Below are positions 1-8,856 of a stretch of 64,000 nucleotides of DNA, piece after piece. The stretch spans positions 124,001 through 188,000 of the forward strand of contig CAWFFO010000001.1 of assembly GCA_963815135.1 (NCBI GenBank). Reading direction: 5' to 3'. The first letter of the stretch is position 1; every line of letters begins with the position of its first letter. Origin of the DNA: CAIWTU01 sp963815135. Its GTDB lineage: Bacteria; Desulfobacterota; Desulfuromonadia; Geobacterales; Geobacteraceae. Both the position numbers and the translations under genes were made by a program. The notes under the pieces are model-generated. The model did no database searches. It was not told where the DNA came from and saw nothing but the letters and a program-made list of their open reading frames with translations.

Positions 1-113
1 TTCAAATAAGGAACCCATGAGTTTTTAGCAAAAACAGTCGAACAAAGGCATCCATACGGACGCGCTGAACCGCGCCGGTGATGCCTGACGTTTGGGTGGC
101 AGCCTGAGTCTAT

Positions 114-500
114 TCATGACTGCCGGCCTTTTCCGAGCACTCGTTCGATCGCCGGTACAATGTCATCCGGACCGCGCACGAGGATGATCTTCGAGATCGG
201 CGCGTTCGCGTGGATGATGTTGAGTACGCGATTAAACCAGGCAGTGGTCTCTTCCGTGGCAGGGAAATTCACGGCGTCCTGTCCGTTGATGTAGCCGCCT
301 ATGGCCACGCCATCGTACTCGGCCTGTTTCAGCTCGGAGACCAGCCGTGCATCTCCGGTTTCATCGTTAGTGAGCACGAAGGTGGTTGCCTGGAATCCGA
401 GCGAACGGAGTTTCTCCTGGACGGCGGCCGCAATCTCCGGATGCTTGCCGAACCCGAGGATGCGCCAACCCGTTGGGCATGAAGAGGAAGTAATTGACAT
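114..500 (-). CDS. Conserved-looking small protein of unknown function (128 aa)
   Basis: I do not recognise the family. The protein alternates beta-strand and helix segments (WRILGFGKHPEI, TTFVLTN, YDGVAIGGYING, ISKIILVRG), which suggests a small Rossmann- or flavodoxin-like alpha/beta fold without a signal peptide or membrane segment. The frame is open further upstream, but the upstream residues are low in complexity and unconvincing; I chose the ATG at 498-500 because the protein then begins MSITSSS and runs straight into the first strand. There is no Shine-Dalgarno sequence, but a TATAAT lies 6 bases upstream of the ATG, so the message may be leaderless. Function cannot be assigned. Confidence 0.6.
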   Translation of the reverse strand: MSITSSSCPTGWRILGFGKHPEIAAAVQEKLRSLGFQATTFVLTNDETGDARLVSELKQAEYDGVAIGGYINGQDAVNFPATEETTAWFNRVLNIIHANAPISKIILVRGPDDIVPAIERVLGKGRQS

Positions 501-506
501 GTCGTA

Positions 507-512
507 ATTATA
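507..512 (-). promoter_or_regulatory. -10 box (TATAAT) very close to a start codon
   Basis: On the minus strand a perfect TATAAT sits 6 bases before the ATG at 500. No convincing -35 hexamer is seen at normal spacing. If it is used, transcription would start at or next to the start codon, giving a leaderless mRNA. Confidence 0.3.
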
Positions 513-715
513 CCAGGCACGTCGATTTTTACTATATGTAAACCCCGGAAACTCTGGCAGAAAAACCACCCGACGCCGCGATGCGGCCCATTTTGATCCA
601 TCGGATGAATTCAATTTATTCTTCAAAGGCTGACCTCGCGCTTGATCGGGACAGGGAAAGCCGTTGAGTTTAAGGGAAAAAAGAGGACAGCCATGACAAG
701 TAATGTCAAGGGAAT

Positions 716-1393
716 ATGGAGATTCCCCGTTTGCCACCCGGAAGGGAACCGTATGGAAAGAATCCGGAGGGTAGCAAACTCCTGTCGGTTGATTGCAACA
801 CTACTAATCAAGGTTCTCCTTACTATTACCGACTGGACGAGATGAGGCTTGTACTGGACGGCATGCTTGCTTCCGATATGTTTGGAACACTGATCGATGC
901 AGATCGCATCGCTGTCGGGGGGCACTCTTTCGGAGGCTTCACTGCTCTGGGGCTCTGCGGAACCATCAAGGAGCGTTATGATCCCCGCATCAACGCGGTA
1001 TTGCTGTTCTCGACCGGCGCCGGAAGTTATCTGTTCAGGGAAGACGAACTTGCCGCCGTGCGGATTCCGTCTATGCTGTTCATGGGGGAACGGGAAGAAA
1101 ACCAGTTGCGCGGCTCAAAAACGATGTCGGAGCTTTCGGCCAGGATTTACAGAAACTTATCTCCGCCGAAATATTTCCTTGAAGTGAAGGGGGGCAGCCA
1201 TTTTTCGTTCAACAATGGCTTCTCGGACAATTTCATGTCGAGGCTGCTGAGCGGCACCGAGGCGCAGTTCGAGGTTATCCGGAGATACTCGATTGCTTTT
1301 TTGGAGAAATACGTTGCAGGAAGAAAAGACACCGGTCATGTGCTGGAGCGGAGCGACCCGATGCTCACACGTAATATGACGGAATTGAAATAG
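716..1393 (+). CDS. Alpha/beta hydrolase, N-terminally shortened
   Basis: This is the C-terminal two-thirds of an alpha/beta-hydrolase of the dienelactone-hydrolase/PAF-acetylhydrolase type. It keeps the nucleophile elbow GHSFGG (catalytic Ser), a strand ending LLFMGERE-like that would carry the acid residue, and GGSHFSF with the likely catalytic His. Family members normally have another 80-150 residues before the elbow, with the oxyanion-hole strand and a signal peptide. Here an in-frame stop lies at 701-703 and the residues before RLDEMRLVLDGML look unrelated. Either the gene was truncated at its 5' end or a frameshift hides the rest. A weak AAGGGA precedes the ATG. Substrate unknown. Confidence 0.6.
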   Translation: MEIPRLPPGREPYGKNPEGSKLLSVDCNTTNQGSPYYYRLDEMRLVLDGMLASDMFGTLIDADRIAVGGHSFGGFTALGLCGTIKERYDPRINAVLLFSTGAGSYLFREDELAAVRIPSMLFMGEREENQLRGSKTMSELSARIYRNLSPPKYFLEVKGGSHFSFNNGFSDNFMSRLLSGTEAQFEVIRRYSIAFLEKYVAGRKDTGHVLERSDPMLTRNMTELK

Positions 1394-1470
1394 TTCAATG
1401 GAGATGGGCAAAATTGTTTAAACACAATTTAGAATAGAAATTCGTGAAACGAATGTATGGCAATTAGAAT

Positions 1471-1507
1471 GGCCGTTGCCCTCGAGAGGCAGCGGCCTTT
1501 TTTTTGC
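1471..1507 (+). terminator. Rho-independent terminator
   Basis: GGCCGTTGCC and GGCAGCGGCC pair (one G-T) around a short loop and are followed by a run of T. It lies between the hydrolase and the convergent LysR gene and fits the end of the hydrolase transcript. Confidence 0.85.
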
Positions 1508-1594
1508 GCCTGTGAAACAGGCACGAAGGCGGTAAATTCAGAGAAAATTAAAAACATGGCCTATTTGTCGATTTAAACAGGCCGAATTCAGTGT

Positions 1595-2509
1595 TTAAAA
1601 TATATCGGGAGGCTCCAAGTCCAGTGAAGAATAGATGGATTTTACAAATTTTGAAATAAATTTCCTTGGTTTCCCTGTGGTATTCAAAACCAGAGTTCGA
1701 TTTATTTTATGTTCGAAACCATCAACTCGATGTATGCGCAGTTTTTCATCCTTAAGATATTTCGTTATCAGGTTCTTGGAGATAAACGAAATCCCCTGCC
1801 CATCCAAAATGGCCTGTATGATTAAATGAAGATCATCGTAAATAATGAGTTTGCTGAATTCACTTGTTTCCCTGCCTATATTCTTCAAATTGTAGTCGAG
1901 AAATATCTTTGAACAGCAGCCTTCGTCCCTGCTGTAAAGATGATAATTGAACAGTGTGTCGATTTCCTTGATACGAGGGCTGATTCGGAGCTTTGGGGAG
2001 CTGATGAAGATCATTTCGTCTTTCGGCAATTGAAATGATGTGAAATCGTCAAGTTCGAGTAAGGGACCATGCTCGATAACCGCAAGGTCGTAAAGGTTTT
2101 CTTTTAAGCCCTTAACGACATTGTGCGGCATCTCGAACATGAATTTCAGATCGTTAATATCGAGATTTTGCAGCATGAAATCCTTGAATATCCCGGGCAG
2201 ATTAGCAATCCCGAAAGCAGGCGTGCAACAGAAGGAAACCATAGGTTTCTTTCCTATCTCTTTTATTCCGTCAATTAATTCATGTTCAATTTCTAAAAGC
2301 TTGATTGCCTTTTCGATTACGTGCTTTCCCACTTCAGTCGCTTTGAGAACCGGGCCGGAGCGATCGAGAAGCGGGTAGCCGTACTGGTCTTCGAGGTATT
2401 TTATCCTGCGTGATACTGCAGATGGAGTAACACAGAGATTTTCCGCAGCCTTGGAAAAACTGCCGGCATTTACGGATTCAATTAAAGTCATAAGGTAAAT
2501 TGATTCCAA
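1595..2509 (-). CDS. LysR-family transcriptional regulator
   Basis: A full-length LysR-type regulator of 304 aa. The N-terminal winged helix-turn-helix is clear (residues 1-60: MTLIESVNAGSFSKAAENL, TPSAVSRRIKYLE), followed by the usual linker helix and a two-lobed co-inducer-binding domain. The start is the first ATG of the open frame, matching the family start 'MESIYLMTLIES'. It is transcribed away from the extH-like gene across a 189-base AT-rich gap that holds inverted and direct repeats, the classic LysR arrangement, so it probably controls both itself and the electron-transfer cluster. The co-inducer is unknown; a metalloid or redox signal is a guess from context. Confidence 0.9.
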   Translation of the reverse strand: MESIYLMTLIESVNAGSFSKAAENLCVTPSAVSRRIKYLEDQYGYPLLDRSGPVLKATEVGKHVIEKAIKLLEIEHELIDGIKEIGKKPMVSFCCTPAFGIANLPGIFKDFMLQNLDINDLKFMFEMPHNVVKGLKENLYDLAVIEHGPLLELDDFTSFQLPKDEMIFISSPKLRISPRIKEIDTLFNYHLYSRDEGCCSKIFLDYNLKNIGRETSEFSKLIIYDDLHLIIQAILDGQGISFISKNLITKYLKDEKLRIHRVDGFEHKINRTLVLNTTGKPRKFISKFVKSIYSSLDLEPPDIF

Positions 2510-2520
2510 TATATCCCCCG

Positions 2521-2551
2521 TTTGTGCTGTATACGCAAATCTTTGTGCGTA
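2521..2551. promoter_or_regulatory. Candidate LysR operator repeats
   Basis: TTTGTGC occurs at 2521-2527 and again at 2542-2548, exactly 21 bases apart (two helical turns), with ACGCAAA between them. The same stretch holds the perfect dyad TACGCA-N8-TGCGTA. It lies 12-42 bases upstream of the LysR start and about 150 bases upstream of extH, where an autoregulatory LysR site is expected. Binding is inferred only. Confidence 0.4.
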
Positions 2552-2698
2552 ATTTTCGCTTTATATTTACAGTAACTATTGCGATATTTACAACCCAAAT
2601 TTTACTAATTAATTATATAAAAAAGGAGGTGCTGTTTTTTAAGTATTTAAAAATTTTAGTTTTTGTCAGAACAGTAAATATTTAATTAAGGAGAGTGT

Positions 2699-4069
2699 AT
2701 GTTGAAGAGGATGGAGAAAAGAACTGTTAAAATGCTGTTGGCTCTTTGTGGGCTCGGCACTTTGTGCCTGATTGCCATGTGGGGCTGCGGTACGAGCGGG
2801 TATGACAACCCTGCGGCCTCTGCGGTAACGACACAAACCGCTACCGCGCTTATTCAGGCATCCGATCTCAAACAATGGATGGATTCCGGGTTGGTGAACA
2901 AGTCGGGCGGATATGACAGGGTCGTGATTCTGGATGTATCCAGCAATGCAAGCGACGGCTCAAACGCATATAATTCTGTAGGTCATATCCCCGGTGCGCA
3001 GTTGATTTCAGCCGGGTCGAACGCTTTCATAGACAATACGCGCGCCGAAGGGCCGCTGAGCATCACCGGTGCAATGGTCTGCACAGGCGCCACGATGGAC
3101 AGCCTTATTCAAAATGCCGGCATAGATGCACATACGACTATAGTGCTGACAACCAACACTACAAGTACCATTAATGTGGCCAGGGCATATGCGACATTCA
3201 GATACTGGGGGTTCCCGAAAAACCGTCTTAAAGTCCTGCAAGGCGGTAACGCCGGGTGGATCGCCGCAGGCTACGCCCTGAGCGCAACTGTGCCTGCAGT
3301 CCAGAAGTCAACCTATGGTGTTGCCCAGAACGGAACTACCAATGTAAACACTGACATGCGCGTATCGCTCGGAGAGATGATCTCTTATGTTAAAGGTATC
3401 GTGGCCGGCAACGCCGACAAGGTAACCATATTGGACACGATTCGGCCGGGCACGATTTCCGGTCCTACTTCGGACCTTCTCGACACAACCGGTTTCACTC
3501 CTTTTGACGGGGCCATAAAAGGCTCCTACCGCTTCCCTTACGGCAACCTGGTCTCACCAGCCGGCACTCTCTACTTCAAAGATGCCGCCACCTTAAAGTC
3601 GGATATAAGCGCGGCCGTAGCCGGAGACGGAGTGACTGCAATAGGAGATGCCAATCGTGACGCAACGAAAACCTTCATTGTCCTGTGCCGGGCCGGAAAT
3701 GCCGCTTCTGTAGCCTATTTCGCCCTTGACGGAATCGCCTATTACAATTCAAAAGTCGATATTAAATGGTATGACGGATCCCTGGGCCAATGGAACCTGA
3801 TGGCCTCGTCGGATCATTTGGCTGTCAACGGAAGCAATGCCGGAGGCAAACTTGCGGTGGGTTCTATCTGGGATACCACCTCTCTGATGGATAATCTGAC
3901 CTGGAACGTTGACCGGGGCAAAACCATAATAAACTATGGGTCCCGTGTTTATGGAATAGAGCCGAGTTTTGCCGAAGGGAACCAGATTGAAACGGCGGAT
4001 AAAGCCTATCGCAGCACGGTTGCCGGCAGCTCGACAGGCGGCAGCTCGACGGGCGGTGGCGGTTGCTGA
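2699..4069 (+). CDS. extH: Rhodanese-family lipoprotein, ExtH-like
   Basis: A 456-aa exported protein with two rhodanese-like domains. The N-terminus is a lipoprotein signal ending AMWGC, so it is probably lipid-anchored. Domain 1 (about residues 45-190) has lost its active-site Cys: the loop reads LTTNTTSTIN. Domain 2 (about 215-370) keeps it as CRAGNAAS at Cys330. The tail is Gly/Ser-rich and ends in Cys. The start has a strong AAGGAGAG. It is first in an operon with a porin and a small secreted protein, the extHIJ order described in Geobacter sulfurreducens. A sulfur- or selenium-transfer role is plausible from the family; its part in electron transfer is not shown by sequence. Confidence 0.85.
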   Translation: MLKRMEKRTVKMLLALCGLGTLCLIAMWGCGTSGYDNPAASAVTTQTATALIQASDLKQWMDSGLVNKSGGYDRVVILDVSSNASDGSNAYNSVGHIPGAQLISAGSNAFIDNTRAEGPLSITGAMVCTGATMDSLIQNAGIDAHTTIVLTTNTTSTINVARAYATFRYWGFPKNRLKVLQGGNAGWIAAGYALSATVPAVQKSTYGVAQNGTTNVNTDMRVSLGEMISYVKGIVAGNADKVTILDTIRPGTISGPTSDLLDTTGFTPFDGAIKGSYRFPYGNLVSPAGTLYFKDAATLKSDISAAVAGDGVTAIGDANRDATKTFIVLCRAGNAASVAYFALDGIAYYNSKVDIKWYDGSLGQWNLMASSDHLAVNGSNAGGKLAVGSIWDTTSLMDNLTWNVDRGKTIINYGSRVYGIEPSFAEGNQIETADKAYRSTVAGSSTGGSSTGGGGC

Positions 4070-4139
4070 TTGTGATTCAATTTAATAGCCCCTTACGCGC
4101 TATAAGCGAGGGCAATGATATCAACAAAAGGAGCGAATA

Positions 4140-5345
4140 ATGGCAATAAACAAGAAGATAGGCTTCCTCTGCGCGACCCTGCTTGGCCTGACCATGCTGG
4201 CAGGCCCGGCATTTGCAGGTCCGCGCATCACCTTCGGTCCGGATGACAAGGGTGCCTTGCAGATAGATTACAAGGGCCAACTCCAGATGACGGTCCGTGA
4301 TAACGGATCCGGCGCTAACAATAACGATACAACCACCAACTTCAATTTCCGCCGCAATCGGCTTGCCTTCATGGGCAAGTACGGTGACATGCTGAGTCTG
4401 TATGTCCAGACGGAATACACCGAGGACGCCAATCTCACACCCTTGGGTGTCGCTAACACTAATCAGGGCTCGGATTTCCAGCTCCTCGACGCGGTGATGC
4501 GCTTCAAGATCAGCAACAGCTTTCATGTAAACGCCGGCAAGTTCAAGTATAACCTCTCACGGGAGAATCTTGAAGCGTGTGAAATGCCGCTGACCCTCGA
4601 CCGGTCGCTCTTCATCCGTACGGCCTACGTAACCACCCGCGACACAGGTGTTGCGGTATGGGGCAACCTGTTCGATAACATCTTCCAATACCGCGTTGAT
4701 GCCATGGAAGGGCGAAAGGCGGTATCCGGAGAAACAGCGCCAAGCTCAAACTTCCGCTACTCCTTCCGCGGCCATGTGACGCTGCTCGATCCTGAGAAGG
4801 ACTACGGTTACAAGGGTACCTACCTGGGGAAAAAGAAAGTCCTGACCGTGGGCGGCGCCTATCAGTACGAACCGAAAATTGCCTATGGCGACACCACGAC
4901 CAGAAGCGATTCGGTGGATTACAATGCCTGGACGGTTGACGGCTTCTTCGAGTATCCCTTGGAAGGGATTGGTACAGTGACCGCTTCTGCCGCCTATGAA
5001 AACGTTGACCTTGGCGATGCTTACAAAGACGCCAATCCCGATCCGGGAACAATCGGCCTCAATGGGCAGAAAAACGGCTGGTACGTTAAAGCCGGCTATA
5101 TGCTTCCCAACCTTCCTCTGCAGTTCTTCGGCCGTTACGAGAAATGGAGATTCGCCAACCTCAACAACATTTTCGACCAGAAGATCGACTGGTACTGCGG
5201 GGGCGCAAACTATTACTTCCGTGGACAAAATCTGAAGCTCACTTTCGAAGCGTCACGCACCTCCTTCGACCAGCAAGGTACGGTAAACGGCGTGACGACA
5301 CAGGATTTCACGTCCTTTGTCACCCAGTTGCAGGTCATCTTCTAA
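4140..5345 (+). CDS. extI: Outer-membrane porin, ExtI-like
   Basis: A 401-aa beta-barrel porin of the phosphate-selective OprO/OprP-like class. It has a clear Sec signal peptide cut after GPAFA, many alternating amphipathic strands, and ends in an aromatic residue (QVIF) as outer-membrane barrels do. An AAAGGAG precedes the ATG. The position directly after the rhodanese lipoprotein matches extI of G. sulfurreducens, where loss of the gene lowers reduction of selenite and tellurite but not Fe(III) citrate (published work). The simplest inference is that it lets oxyanions, or a partner cytochrome's substrate, through the outer membrane. Confidence 0.88.
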   Translation: MAINKKIGFLCATLLGLTMLAGPAFAGPRITFGPDDKGALQIDYKGQLQMTVRDNGSGANNNDTTTNFNFRRNRLAFMGKYGDMLSLYVQTEYTEDANLTPLGVANTNQGSDFQLLDAVMRFKISNSFHVNAGKFKYNLSRENLEACEMPLTLDRSLFIRTAYVTTRDTGVAVWGNLFDNIFQYRVDAMEGRKAVSGETAPSSNFRYSFRGHVTLLDPEKDYGYKGTYLGKKKVLTVGGAYQYEPKIAYGDTTTRSDSVDYNAWTVDGFFEYPLEGIGTVTASAAYENVDLGDAYKDANPDPGTIGLNGQKNGWYVKAGYMLPNLPLQFFGRYEKWRFANLNNIFDQKIDWYCGGANYYFRGQNLKLTFEASRTSFDQQGTVNGVTTQDFTSFVTQLQVIF

Positions 5346-5378
5346 GGGTAGGATCATTATCATTAAAGGAGACAAGTT

Positions 5379-5699
5379 ATGGTAAAAAAAATCGTATGCA
5401 TCATTGCAGCGGCACTCTTAACGGCCGGCATGGCGGTATCCGCCTTTGCGTCAGGGTCCGTCGCCGGCAAGGTGACCAAAGTTGAAGGTGATAAAATCAC
5501 TGTCACCGTCGAAGGGCAGGTGCCTTCCTGGGCCACACCCGGAAGCAACGTCTCGGCGGCGGGTGGCTCACCCAGAGTCATGGCTGTGAGTGGAAACGAA
5601 GTAACGCTGAAATTCGGCAAGGCAAAGGCTGCCACTATAAAGGTAGACTCGAGCATGAAGCTGACCGAAGCCAGCGAGGACGACCTGCAGGGGTGCTGA
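5379..5699 (+). CDS. Small secreted protein, probable ExtJ counterpart
   Basis: A 106-aa protein with a Sec signal peptide (hydrophobic core then AFASG) and a compact beta-rich mature part (GKVTKVEGDKITVTVEG, GNEVTLKFGKAKAATIKVD), like a small OB- or SH3-like barrel. It ends in a lone Cys. AAAGGAG lies before the ATG and it follows the porin by 33 bases, so it is in the same operon. No known catalytic motif is present. By position it corresponds to extJ; its function is unknown. Confidence 0.75.
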   Translation: MVKKIVCIIAAALLTAGMAVSAFASGSVAGKVTKVEGDKITVTVEGQVPSWATPGSNVSAAGGSPRVMAVSGNEVTLKFGKAKAATIKVDSSMKLTEASEDDLQGC

Positions 5700-5794
5700 T
5701 AAAAAGGAGGCGTCCCGGTGAGCCGGGGCGCCACACGGAAATCGTATCGGCTCCTTGATTATTCCAAAAAACTCAATTATGGAGATTAATTAAC

Positions 5795-6610
5795 ATGGAT
5801 ATCAAAAAGGTGCTTGATGTTGAAATATCGCGAAGAAGTCTTCTCATCGATGCCGGAAAGGTAGCTGCCGGAGCGGTGGGCGTCCTGGCTTTTTCGGGAA
5901 TTCAGGCTGGCCTGTCATCTGTGGCGGAAGCAAAAGAAGGACCTACGGAAAAATGGCCGTGGCCTTATGTGAAACTCGACCCTGAAAAAACCGCTGAAAT
6001 AGCTTATAACGAATGGTATCGGATTTACTGCGGAGGAGCAGTCATAAGCAGTGTTTTCAGCCAGCTGAGAGAAAAAGTCGGCGAACCCTACAAGTCATTC
6101 CCGATTGACGCCTTTATTTATCTTGAGGGAGGCACCGCCGGTTGGGGAACTATATGCGGGAGTGTAGCTGGCGCCAATCTGGTGACTAACGTTATTATCG
6201 GGCCCAGGATCGCAGGACCGCAGTGCAAAAACGGGGCGTTGATGGGATCCGAGATGATGGAATGGTATTCTTCTGCAAAGCTTCCCCTGTATACGCCAAA
6301 GAAACCCCGGGTGGCAACCAAGATAGTTCAAACCCAAAGTGATTCACCTCTCTGCCATGTGTCCCTCGGCAAATGGATGGGAAAATCCGGTTTTGCTCTT
6401 ACCAGTCCTGAAAGGAAAGACCGGTGCGCGCGGGTTACGGCAAGTGTTGCCTATAGACTTGTTGAGCTCCTGAATCAGTGGAAAGACGGCAAATATGTCT
6501 CTGATGCCGGCTGGTTCGCGGCGAAAGAAGTCGGAATACCGTCGCAGGAGAATTGCACCGAATGCCACGGAACAAACGTTCCCACGCCTCCAATGGCAAA
6601 AAAAAGCTGA
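5795..6610 (+). CDS. Tat-exported C_GCAxxG_C_C-type monoheme protein (probable ExtK counterpart)
   Basis: The 271-aa protein starts with a twin-arginine signal (SRRSLLIDAG plus a hydrophobic stretch ending AEAK), so it is folded before export to the periplasm. The body resembles the C_GCAxxG_C_C / split-Soret cytochrome family: YCGGAV, then GGTAGWGTICGSVAGAN, then further Cys residues. A single c-type heme motif CTECH is at residues 254-258 near the C-terminus. Tat export of a heme protein suggests an extra cytoplasm-loaded cofactor such as an Fe-S cluster. It closes the extHIJ operon and is followed by a strong terminator. Confidence 0.8.
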   Translation: MDIKKVLDVEISRRSLLIDAGKVAAGAVGVLAFSGIQAGLSSVAEAKEGPTEKWPWPYVKLDPEKTAEIAYNEWYRIYCGGAVISSVFSQLREKVGEPYKSFPIDAFIYLEGGTAGWGTICGSVAGANLVTNVIIGPRIAGPQCKNGALMGSEMMEWYSSAKLPLYTPKKPRVATKIVQTQSDSPLCHVSLGKWMGKSGFALTSPERKDRCARVTASVAYRLVELLNQWKDGKYVSDAGWFAAKEVGIPSQENCTECHGTNVPTPPMAKKS

Positions 6611-7030
6611 TAATGAAAGTGTGATTGCTGTTATATGCGCCTGTTTACTGACCCGGCAAATACCAGGAAAATGACCGGTTTATCCGGATTCTGAAATACT
6701 CCTTCATGTGGTCGCCGACGGCTCAATGCCGTCGGCCTTTTTTTATCCGAAGCGATATTGATTCTCTCTTTATGCGAAAACAATTTATTCCGGAAATAGT
6801 CGATAACAATACGCCGTCAAAATAACGTGAGGCTTATATTGTCGAGTTATCAATTATGATTTTTATTAAAGATAATAAAGTTGAAATATATGAATATTAT
6901 CAGTATTAATAACAAACACTTTCAATACTCTCCCGGTGCCGGTTTAATGGGTATACCGACAGGGTTATGTTATGGTTGATGTGGATATGGAAAATTTCAA
7001 TCAAAGAAACCCATACGGAATGAGCCATTC
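6611..7030. other. 420-base gap between the porin operon and the cytochrome genes
   Basis: The first part holds the terminator at 6714-6745. The rest (6746-7030) is AT-rich and has no convincing open frame or further hairpin. It most likely carries the promoter of the cytochrome operon, but I could not fix -35 and -10 boxes with confidence. Confidence 0.6.
6714..6745 (+). terminator. Rho-independent terminator after the extHIJ-type operon
   Basis: GCCGACGGC and GCCGTCGGC form a perfect 9-bp stem with a 5-base loop, followed by eight T. It separates the rhodanese-porin operon from the cytochrome genes downstream. Confidence 0.92.
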
Positions 7031-8856
7031 ATGTTCAGCTCAATAAGAATTCTCCCTCGCCGGGTCTCTTTTCTTTCAGCAGTTATAATTGCGCTTCTAC
7101 TCCCGGGATGCTCATCGAAGCCCAATCATGTTTCATATTGTGAATCCTGTCATCGCGGGATTGAGCACGTATCGGCAAGCCATGGATCATGTGTCTCATG
7201 TCATGGCGGAAATGAGGTCGCGAAGAACAAGCGTCAGGCGCATGCGGGAATGTATGGATCCGGCAACCCGTCGAACCCGGCGTACTGGGAGAAAACCTGC
7301 GGCGCCTGCCACGCATACCAGCTGGGCAGGCTCAAGTCCGACCTCATGTACACCAATACCGGTATGATAAGAAACATCCAGTTGACCTGGGAAGGCAGTG
7401 ACGGACATCTCTATGCGACGAAGGGCGGTGAGGTTTTCGATGGGAAAGGCAGTCCCGGACTATTGAGAAATGTTGCCGACCTGGACAACCTCTCAGGGGA
7501 ACTGTACCGAAAATTCTGTTCACTTTGCCATGTGGGCATTGAAACTAACGACGTTTACAGCGCCAGCCACGCCGCAGGATGCGCAGCCTGTCATTTCCCG
7601 TATAACAATACCGCGACTTATGAGGGCAGGGACCCCACCGTGTTCGGAAAATCACCTTATTCCGAAACCCATGCGCTTGAGCCGCTCCCCGGCGATAAGG
7701 TATGTTTCCGCTGCCATAACCGGAGCGGCCGGATCGCCCTTTCCTATGACGGGTTGTACGACGGCAACAATTCCATGGTGCCGACCAGGAACGGTCTGCC
7801 CGGACCCGTGATGATCAGCGGCCCCCGCAACGCTTCGCATATTGTCCCGGATGTCCATGCCGCTGCAGGGATGGAATGCATCGACTGCCATACATCAAGG
7901 GACATCATGGGGGACGGTTATGCCTATGAAAATATGTATCTGCAAACGGAGATACAGTTGCGAAGACTGCCATGGAGGTCCCGATTCGCCGCCCCGTTAC
8001 AGGGAAATAACCAGGGAGAATGACGAGGCGCTGCGGGAATCGAAAAGCTATGGAATACAGGTGCGGCCGGGCATGAAAATGCTGCTGACCGCCAAGGGGC
8101 GCTCCTATTCCAATGTATTTTACCAAGGGAGGGCGTGTTTTGTCATGGGCAAGCGGAGCGGCAAGCTGTTCAAAAGCAAGGTGATTACCGGAACTCCCGA
8201 GCATTCCATGGTCGGTCACGGCCGGATGGAATGTTACGCCTGCCATTCACGGACCGTGGCCCAATGCTACGGATGCCATACCAAATACGACAAATCCAAA
8301 CCGGGATGGATTTCATCAAGGGGGTGGAAACTCCCGGCCGTTTCAGCGAGAACGGAAGATTACCGGATGCTCTATCCGTTTCCCCTGGCCCTGAACCAGC
8401 GGGGACGCATATCTCCCGTTACCCCCGGCTGTCAGACCTTTGTCACCGTGGTCGAGGCGGACGGGCTATCTCGAAGAAGCGAATACGTGGCTCAATACAA
8501 AGGTAAACGACAGTTCCGGTTTGCCCCTTTTACTCCCACAACACCGGCAAGAAGGCGGTCGGCTGTGGAGAATGCCACGGCAACCCGGCGTTTCTCGGCT
8601 TCGGCCAGCATGTCGTGGCAGGGGGCAGTATCTGCGGCACGCTGATCTGCGAGCAATCGGCGGACAAGCCCCTGGACGGTTTTCTCTCGCTCCAGGATGG
8701 CAAGGTGCGTGCCTACTCCGCCATCACCCGGGAGAATTCCCGGCCGCTGAACGGAAAAGAGGTGCGGCGGACCCTTGCGGTCAACCTCTGTATCGTTTGC
8801 CATGACAAGGCCCGTGACCCGATTTACCGAAAGGAACTGAACTATCGTGCGCTTGA
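7031..8856 (+). pseudogene. Multiheme c-type cytochrome lipoprotein, frame broken
   Basis: Starts with a lipoprotein signal (LLLPGC) and reads cleanly to about 7955 with seven CxxCH motifs (CESCH, CVSCH, CGACH, CSLCH, CAACH, CFRCH, CIDCH). After that the frame jumps repeatedly: near 7955 (one extra T before CEDCH), about 8136 (a CxxCH reduced so only 2 bases separate the two Cys codons), about 8310, 8350 and 8530. Reading across the jumps recovers CYACH, CYGCH, CGECH and CIVCH, about 13 hemes in all. The true C-terminus is uncertain; a TGA overlapping the next ATG (8854-8858) is one option. As given it cannot make a full protein. Probably an extracellular or outer-membrane electron carrier. 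Confidence 0.75.

Noticed and set aside
716..1393. Second hydrolase half hidden just upstream in another frame
   Set aside because: The translated sequence between 600 and 715 in the other plus frames shows no hydrolase features, so a simple frameshift is not shown.
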